Of a DNA stretch of 64,000 bases, positions 59,781 to 64,000 are shown piece after piece. The stretch is from the NCBI GenBank assembly GCA_022601535.1, contig JAJACK010000001.1, forward strand, positions 131,993 through 195,992, given 5' to 3'. The position numbers were made by a program, and so were the translations under genes. Under the pieces are notes generated by a model. It was not told the DNA's origin and searched no databases. It saw nothing but the letters and a program-made list of their open reading frames with translations. Position 1 is the stretch's first letter. The number at the start of each line of letters is the position of its first letter. This DNA is from Chlamydiales bacterium. Its GTDB lineage: Bacteria; Chlamydiota; Chlamydiia; Chlamydiales; JAAKFR01.

Positions 59781-60200
59781 TTACTCTATTTGTTGCACCC
59801 TTTTAAGCATTTCTTCCATTTCCATTGGAATCTTTCTTTTAATGAATTTCCCCAACAGACACCTATAGAAAAGAGAGAGAGGTCCTCGAATTGCCACCTG
59901 AAAAGTCACCTCTATTTTTCCATTTTTCTGATTGATCAATTGAGAGCTTACAATCTTTGCAAAGGAAAGATACGTTTCCTGAATAACAGACTTATATAGT
60001 TTAACCTCAGTTAATAAAGTTTTAAGCAGAGGAGTTCCTACAAATTTGATAGAACCTGTTGTACCTGTTTGAAAGGGGCCATCAATTTGGCTTAGTTCAA
60101 TTTTTTGATCCCACATCTTCCAGTTTTCAACATCTTGCCAAATCTTCCAAATTTGGGCAGGAGTCGCTGTTGTTGCTATGGTGTGTTTAATAATGAGCAT
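59781..60200 (-). CDS. SRPBCC (START/Bet v 1-like) domain protein
   Basis: A 139-residue helix-grip protein. ATPAQIWKIWQDVENWKMWDQKIELSQIDGPFQTGTTG (split: ATPAQIWKIWQDVENW, and PFQTGTTGSIKF) is the usual N-terminal part of the polyketide-cyclase-like family, which binds lipids or other small hydrophobic ligands. A C-terminal amphipathic helix (MEMEEMLKRVQ) closes the cavity. The ligand is unknown. A broken copy of part of this gene sits at 58951-59011. Confidence 0.8.
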   Translation of the reverse strand: MLIIKHTIATTATPAQIWKIWQDVENWKMWDQKIELSQIDGPFQTGTTGSIKFVGTPLLKTLLTEVKLYKSVIQETYLSFAKIVSSQLINQKNGKIEVTFQVAIRGPLSLFYRCLLGKFIKRKIPMEMEEMLKRVQQIE

Positions 60201-60230
60201 TTCCGAAAACCTTACTATAAAACAAATTGC

Positions 60231-60608
60231 CTAAGGAATTTCCACATAGATTTCTTGCCAGAGGGTAATTTTCTGTTGTTTATCAAATCCAAGGATTAAA
60301 ATTGCCTCGATCAACTCAATTTTCCCATTGGTTCGCACAATTTTTGCTTGCATGGGAGTTACAACTTTATTCTTTTGGGCGATGAACTCTTGTAACTCAT
60401 AGCTTATACTAGAGATATCTGCCCGAAATGCATTTAGAAATTCAAAGTAGTTATCATAGTTTGCATCGTATGATCGTCCATTTGCTTTTACAAGAAATTT
60501 TGAAGCAAAGAGATTCGATAGATCTTCTCTTTTCAGGTCCGCACTAGCAACCAAGTTTTTTCTATTCCAATCCAACAGCCGTTTGGTTACACCAATTGTA
60601 TCTAACAT
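60231..60608 (-). CDS. NTF2-like (SnoaL-like) protein
   Basis: A 125-residue alpha+beta cone protein. A helix-rich N-terminus (VTKRLLDWNRKNL), YEFLNAFRADI-type strands (YFEFLNAFRADISSISYELQEF, split here) and the strands VTPMQAKIVRTNGK and QKITLWQEIYVEI fit the SnoaL/NTF2 family. No catalytic residues can be set. It lies 30 bases upstream of the SRPBCC gene in the same direction, so both are likely one transcript. The 250 bases upstream to 60858 show no gene or repeat that I can support. Confidence 0.7.
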   Translation of the reverse strand: MLDTIGVTKRLLDWNRKNLVASADLKREDLSNLFASKFLVKANGRSYDANYDNYFEFLNAFRADISSISYELQEFIAQKNKVVTPMQAKIVRTNGKIELIEAILILGFDKQQKITLWQEIYVEIP

Positions 60609-60858
60609 TTACAACCAGGTTAACATTGTATGCTTATACAAGCTAACTTTTTCACAAAAAGTCGGTATTATTTCCTTTTATTTTGAAGGAATAGCTTTGG
60701 ACCTTTTCTCTCATTCCTGTAAAAGTTAAAATCCCTTCTATTTATCAATTTTTAAGGAAATAAGCGTCTTAAGAGTATCCAAAAGTTCTATTGCATTGCA
60801 ATTACAGATCAATACAAAAACTTTTAGATCACCCATTCAAGAAACCTAAAATTTCTGC

Positions 60859-61095
60859 CTAGCTATTTTGTAGGTTAAGCCAATAACGCGTATGTCTTAG
60901 TTTCCCAGTTTTCTTTAAGGCTCTCTTTTCAACCAAATCGAGTAAATCTCTTGTTGCTGTAGCCCTAGAGGTTTTAGTGATCGCAATATAATTTTCAGCA
61001 CTTAACCCTCCTGAAAAACCTTTAATTCCTTCTGCAAATATTCTTAGTAAAACTTTTTTCTGCCGATCATTAATATGTCCCTCTAATCTATTCAT
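60859..61095 (-). pseudogene. Winged-helix C-terminal remnant of a Fic-family protein
   Basis: This 78-residue frame reads RLEGHINDRQKKVLLRIF, GFSGGLSAENYIAITKTSRATATRDLLDL and LRHTRYWLNL (split), the C-terminal winged-helix region of a large Fic-type protein group in which the AMPylase domain precedes it. The catalytic HPFxxGNGR domain is absent and an in-frame stop lies 21 bases upstream of the ATG. So this is a remnant, or a stand-alone DNA-binding piece. Three copies of a 10-base motif lie 44 bases upstream. Confidence 0.75.
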
Positions 61096-61138
61096 TAATA
61101 ATGATTTATAGAACTAGTAATTTTGCTAAATCTGCGTA

Positions 61139-61192
61139 TGAGTTATAGGCAGGCCTTCTATAGCTCAAAAAAAGACGCCTTATGAGCTATAG
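61139..61192. repeat. Three copies of TGAGYTATAG upstream of the Fic remnant
   Basis: TGAGTTATAG lies at 61139-61148 on the plus strand, CTATAGCTCA (the same motif on the minus strand) at 61158-61167 and TGAGCTATAG at 61183-61192. The last two form a perfect 10-base inverted repeat with a 15-base loop. The set sits in the promoter side of the winged-helix fragment and could be its operator. Inference only. Confidence 0.65.
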
Positions 61193-61434
61193 AGAACTCC
61201 TTAAATGTTTGATATTGTTAAAGTTAAAAGAATATGAAGGAGATAGGATTGACTTACAATCACTTAATTTGTTGGAATGATTTTTAATGATCCGCGTTGG
61301 GAGAAAAATTACGCCTCCTATGACCGCTCTTTTGTTCTTAAGGAATCTGTTCTTTTTAAACTTAGAAATACAATCAAAGAGCTTCTCTAAAGATCAATTT
61401 TTTTCTGAATTTGAGCAACAGAAGGAAAATCAAT
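61193..61434. other. Gene-poor gap with a degenerate short frame
   Basis: Between the operator-like repeats and the leader promoter I see no convincing gene. A short frame from ATG 61277 to TAA 61390 encodes 37 residues (starting MIFNDPRWEKNYASYDRSF) and is followed in another frame by FFSEFEQQKENQFE; these look like pieces of a lost protein, but I cannot name it. Confidence 0.4.
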
Positions 61435-61463
61435 TTGAGTAAAAATGGGTTTTTGCATACAAT
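61435..61463 (+). promoter_or_regulatory. Promoter for the leader peptide and ABC transporter operon
   Basis: TTGAGT (61435-61440) and TACAAT (61458-61463) are separated by 17 bases, the ideal sigma-70 spacing. Transcription would start near 61470, leaving a 5' leader of about 28 bases before the small ORF at 61498. Confidence 0.5.
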
Positions 61464-61497
61464 AGGACCAGAATATTTCCATATTCAAGGATATGTT

Positions 61498-61587
61498 ATG
61501 AAAACAAAGCAATGCTATAAAGTTATGTTGATTTCATTCTGCTGTACTCTCAGCTCACATATCCATCATCACCATCATATCAGCTAA
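61498..61587 (+). CDS. 29-residue His-rich leader peptide candidate
   Basis: ATG 61498 lies 7 bases after AAGGA, an excellent ribosome site. The 29-codon frame ends SSHIHHHHHIS: six His in seven codons, using both CAT and CAC, two codons before the TAA. Such a run is the signature of the hisL leader peptide, in which ribosome stalling at His codons senses charged tRNA-His. It lies 98 bases upstream of a polar amino-acid ABC transporter operon, after a promoter-like element, and before a stem-loop at 61592. The N-terminal half (KVMLISFCCTLSS) is hydrophobic, so a tiny exported peptide is the main alternative. Confidence 0.6.
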   Translation: MKTKQCYKVMLISFCCTLSSHIHHHHHIS

Positions 61588-61591
61588 TTAA

Positions 61592-61641
61592 GATACTTTT
61601 AGCCATTTCAATTTTTTACTAAGAATTTGGCTCGAGGTATC
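61592..61641 (+). promoter_or_regulatory. Stem-loop between the His-rich leader and the transporter genes
   Basis: GATACTTTTAGCCA (61592-61605) pairs with TGGCTCGAGGTATC (61628-61641) over 14 positions with one mismatch and two G-T pairs; the 22-base loop holds a T-run. It begins four bases after the leader stop codon. It is not followed by an immediate T-run, so a classical terminator is not shown; a T-rich stretch begins about 16 bases further on. It may act as attenuator or antiterminator, or only as a fold. Confidence 0.45.
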
Positions 61642-61685
61642 AACACGTTTATTCAAAATTTTTCTTTACTAATTGTTGAGGTTTT

Positions 61686-62450
61686 ATGAAAAAATTATTT
61701 ATTTTGTTCGCTATAGTATTATGCATATTTATCATTGGAATGAAGGTACCCTCGCTTAAAGGCAATCAGTCTATTTTGCGAGTGGGCACAGCTTCAGGCT
61801 ATGCACCCTTTATGAGCTTGTCTCCAAACGGGACATATGAAGGATTCGATAGAGATATCATTGAAGCTGTCGCAAAAAAAATGAGTAAAAAGCTCATTTT
61901 AAAAGATTATGGCAGTATGCCTAGTCTATTTTTGGCATTAAAAAACGAACGAGTGGATGCCATTATTTGGGGAATTTCTATAACTGAAGAGAGAAAAAAG
62001 GAACTTGACTTTGTTCACTACCAGGGTGATCTGGAAAAATTTGTAGTCGCTTTTATTGATGAAAATTTGAATCGAACGAACTCTCTTTCTGACTTTACAT
62101 CAATTAGTGTTGAAGCAGGATCATTTCAGGATAAGGTTGTATCTTCACTCATCCAACCAGCAGAAATTAATAAAGTCGACTCTCTTCTAGACGCAGCGCT
62201 GGAGGTAAAGTTCAAGCGATCACAATGTGTTGCTATGGATCCTTCTTTGATTAACTCTTACAAAGAAAAAATCTCAGACCTAAAAATTAAGTATTTTGAC
62301 TTGCCTTCTGAGTTACAAAGTCAGGGCAATGGTATTGGAATGAATAAGGCTAATCCATCCCTAACTTCAGAAATAGAGAAAAGTATTAAAGAGCTCAAGC
62401 AGGAAGGAGTGATTGAAACATTAGAAATAAAATGGGGGCTCAGATCATGA
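61686..62450 (+). CDS. Polar amino-acid ABC transporter substrate-binding protein
   Basis: A 254-residue family 3 solute-binding protein. An N-terminal hydrophobic anchor (LFILFAIVLCIFIIGM) leads to LRVGTASGYAPFMSLSPNGTYEGFDRDIIEAVAKKM, split here as LRVGTASGYAPFM and GTYEGFDRDIIEAVA, the usual start of HisJ/GlnH types. VDAIIWGISITEERKKELDFVHY follows with the ligand-loop Asp or Ser. Ligand: an amino acid, with His suggested by the leader only. GAGG lies 5 bases before ATG 61686. The stop and the next ATG overlap as ATGA. Confidence 0.9.
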   Translation: MKKLFILFAIVLCIFIIGMKVPSLKGNQSILRVGTASGYAPFMSLSPNGTYEGFDRDIIEAVAKKMSKKLILKDYGSMPSLFLALKNERVDAIIWGISITEERKKELDFVHYQGDLEKFVVAFIDENLNRTNSLSDFTSISVEAGSFQDKVVSSLIQPAEINKVDSLLDAALEVKFKRSQCVAMDPSLINSYKEKISDLKIKYFDLPSELQSQGNGIGMNKANPSLTSEIEKSIKELKQEGVIETLEIKWGLRS

Positions 62451-63112
62451 CCAACTACCTGAATTTCATTCTAGAATGGGGGCCTCTATTCTTAAAAGGG
62501 GCATTCATGACACTTAAAATTGCTTTCTTTTCAGTATCTATTAGTATTAGCATCGGAACTATTTTTGGTCTTTTGACAAGTCATCGATTAAAAATTCCCT
62601 TCATATCTAAGCTGATCGATTTTATCGCATTTACGTTTAGAGCGATCCCATTTTATGTTCAGCTTCTAATCGTTTACTTCGTTTTACCAGACCTTTTAGG
62701 GTTAAGTTTGAGTGCATTTACAGCCTCTTGTTTAGCTTTAGGACTCTGCTCTTCTGGTTTTTCTACACAAATTATTAGGGGAGGAATTAATTCAGTTGCT
62801 ACATCTCAATGGGAGTCTGCTTATTCGCTAGGATACACCCCACTCCAGGCTTTCAAATATTTAATTTTCCCCCAAGTTGTGAACAAAATTTTACCTATGT
62901 TGAATAATGAGCTAGAAAATTTAATCAAAAGCACCTCCATTACTGCTTCCATAGGCCTTCTTGAATTGACTCGTGTTGGAATGAATCTAATGTCGACAAA
63001 ATTACAACCTCTGGAGACTTATTTAACCTTAGCTCTTTTCTATCTTATCTTCTCATCTATTATTAATCTTTGTTTCCGTTTCTTTGAAAGGAGGTCTTTA
63101 TGCTTTTCATAA
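62447..63112 (+). CDS. Polar amino-acid ABC transporter permease
   Basis: A 221-residue His/Glu/Gln/Arg/opine-family permease with five to six helices. FISFRAIPFYVQLLIVY-like text (FTFRAIPFYVQLLIVYFV) and the EAA loop SQWESAYSLGYTPLQAFKYLIFPQ, split as WESAYSLG and LQAFKYLIFPQ, are clear; the loop docks on the ATPase. Start ATG 62447 overlaps the upstream stop as ATGA; ATG 62432 is in the same frame. It is probably used as a homodimer, since only one permease gene is present. The 3' end overlaps the ATPase gene by 13 bases. Confidence 0.9.
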   Translation: MTNYLNFILEWGPLFLKGAFMTLKIAFFSVSISISIGTIFGLLTSHRLKIPFISKLIDFIAFTFRAIPFYVQLLIVYFVLPDLLGLSLSAFTASCLALGLCSSGFSTQIIRGGINSVATSQWESAYSLGYTPLQAFKYLIFPQVVNKILPMLNNELENLIKSTSITASIGLLELTRVGMNLMSTKLQPLETYLTLALFYLIFSSIINLCFRFFERRSLCFS

Positions 63113-63825
63113 ACAACCTAAATTTAATTAAAAATAAAAAAATTATTCTGAATAATCTTAACCTAACTTTTTCAAAAGGAAAAATTCATCTTTTGATTGG
63201 CAAAAGTGGTTCAGGTAAAACTTCTCTATTGAGATGTCTTGCTCAAATAGAAGAGAAATATACAGGCTCCATCTATTATGATTCTGAGAATTTAAAGGAA
63301 ATAACTCCTAAAAATAGAAGAAATTTAATAGGATTTGTCTCACAATCTTATGCCCTTTTTCCACACCTAACTGTATTAGAGAACTGCACGATTACTCTTA
63401 TCAAGCTTTTGAAAACAGATCCCAAATTAGCACGAGAAAAAGCAGTTCAAACCCTTGTTTCATTGGGACTGAAAAAACATCTGCAACAATACCCCAATGA
63501 GTTATCTGGAGGGCAAAAACAGAGAGTAGCTTTAGCCAGAACTTTAGTCTTAGAACCTCAATTCATTCTCTTAGATGAGCCTACCTCAGCCTTAGACCCT
63601 GCGAATTCACAAGAAATTCTCAATTTAATTCAACTCTTGATAAAAGAAAATAAAGGCGTAATTATTTCAAGCCAAGATATGGATTTTGTAAGAAATCTAA
63701 ACAGTGGGATTTATTTAATGGAAGATGGAAACGTGATTGACTCTTTGAATAAAACAACAACATGTCCTAGGAGTAAGGCAAGGGTTCTACATTTTTTAGG
63801 TAAAAAAACACAGGCTATTTACTAG
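63100..63825 (+). CDS. Polar amino-acid ABC transporter ATP-binding protein
   Basis: A 241-residue ABC ATPase. GKSGSGKTSL is Walker A, FVSQSYALFPH the Q-loop, ELSGGQKQRVALARTL the signature, and FILLDEPTSALDP Walker B with the D-loop. After it, where family members have THDM with the switch His, this protein reads IISSQDMDF: Gln in place of His. GGAGG lies 5 bases before ATG 63100, inside the permease gene. It would drive amino-acid uptake; loss of the His usually lowers ATPase turnover. The stop shares a CTAG with the convergent oxidoreductase. Confidence 0.9.
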   Translation: MLFINNLNLIKNKKIILNNLNLTFSKGKIHLLIGKSGSGKTSLLRCLAQIEEKYTGSIYYDSENLKEITPKNRRNLIGFVSQSYALFPHLTVLENCTITLIKLLKTDPKLAREKAVQTLVSLGLKKHLQQYPNELSGGQKQRVALARTLVLEPQFILLDEPTSALDPANSQEILNLIQLLIKENKGVIISSQDMDFVRNLNSGIYLMEDGNVIDSLNKTTTCPRSKARVLHFLGKKTQAIY

Positions 63826-64000
63826 TTGCTTTTTATCGAAAATAGGTCTCTTGAGGCTTCAAATTCCGCAAAACTTGTTTGGCCATTGAAAACTAACTCT
63901 GTAAGAATCTTACCCACTAACGGTGCAAATTTGAAGCCATGACCTGAACATGCTGAACCAATTGCTATCCGCTCATCTGAGGGTAAACAGTCAATAATGA
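63822..64000 (-). CDS. FAD-dependent oxidoreductase, sarcosine-oxidase type (partial, C-terminal end)
   Basis: The last 59 codons of a minus-strand gene, cut by the window edge. IIDCLPSDERIAIGSACSGHGFKFAPLVGKILTELVF (split: ERIAIGSACSGHGFKFAPLVG) matches the C-terminal FAD-contact block of monomeric sarcosine oxidase and N-methyltryptophan oxidase: G.SGHGFKFAP..G. It oxidises N-methyl amino acids or similar amines. Its stop overlaps the ATPase stop by 4 bases through a shared CTAG. Confidence 0.85.
   Translation of the reverse strand, partial: IIDCLPSDERIAIGSACSGHGFKFAPLVGKILTELVFNGQTSFAEFEASRDLFSIKSN

Noticed and set aside
61498-61587. His-rich ORF as an artificial His tag or vector remnant
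   Set aside because: The run is interrupted (HIHHHHH), uses mixed codons and is set in AT-rich native sequence with its own ribosome site; no vector-like flanks are seen.
1-64000. CRISPR arrays, insertion sequences, phage genes
   Set aside because: No regularly spaced repeats, transposase motifs (DDE, terminal inverted repeats) or integrase genes were seen on either strand.

Overview
The window looks like the chromosome of an environmental (Parachlamydia/Waddlia/Simkania-type) member of the Chlamydiae. The gene order repeats several blocks that I recall from Chlamydia trachomatis: ispE-rplI-rpsR-rpsF-pth-rplY-glgA (CT804-CT798), CT433-glyA-clpP-dapF-CT429, and cdsZ-kdsD-E2-gltT-lpxK-spoU-methyltransferase-ribE-nrdR-dksA-lspA-dagA (CT398-CT409). 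It also holds functions that Chlamydiaceae lack: PRPP synthetase, isocitrate dehydrogenase, heptose synthesis genes, a multicopper oxidase and a photolyase. The synteny is from memory and was not checked by alignment.

Layout. Positions 1-10.7 kb are accessory: a biotin synthase remnant, an EEP-fold protein, two near-identical tandem SDR genes, a short beta-carbonic anhydrase, a 720-residue coiled-coil protein, a two-helix membrane protein, two ion antiporters and an MgtE-like protein. From 10.7 to 16.8 kb, nine genes run leftwards in a tightly packed cluster (prs, rplY, pth, rpsF, rpsR, rplI, ispE, hldD, hldA) below tRNA-Gln. From 16.8 to 19.8 kb come glgA, a small unknown gene, the RNase P RNA and a CdsZ-like protein. 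From 19.9 to 24.3 kb a six-gene rightward operon carries glyA, clpP and dapF. From 24.3 to 41.1 kb lie conserved core genes (kdsD, icd, a 2-oxoacid dehydrogenase E2, gltT, lpxK, gmhA, two RNA methyltransferases, cinA-C, lspA, dksA-like, nrdR, ribE) with several unknowns. From 41.1 to 53.3 kb there is a very large OppA-type fusion protein, Dps, and an alternating set of secondary transporters and metabolic genes. From 53.3 to 61.1 kb lies a stress and metal segment (multicopper oxidase, TolC-type lipoprotein and a 54-residue lipoprotein, then photolyase) that decays into duplicated fragments and gene remnants. From 61.4 to 63.8 kb is a polar amino-acid ABC transporter operon, followed by the end of a FAD-dependent oxidoreductase.

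The most interesting signal is in front of the ABC transporter: a promoter-like pair, a good ribosome binding site and a 29-codon ORF with HIHHHHH just before its stop, then a stem-loop, then the transporter genes. This is the layout of a histidine-sensing leader peptide, here in front of an uptake system rather than a biosynthetic operon. Other points worth a look are the 993-residue OppA fusion, an ABC ATPase with Gln in place of the H-loop His, a fossil duplication at 58.95-59.08 kb, a winged-helix piece of a Fic protein next to three copies of a 10-base motif, and an internally duplicated protein at 48.2 kb.

Working together: glyA and dapF (both with racemase activity in known chlamydiae) with lspA, lpxK, kdsD, gmhA, hldA and hldD form an envelope-building set. 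Gene overlaps of 1-4 bases (ATGA type) are very common and point to translational coupling through most of the window.
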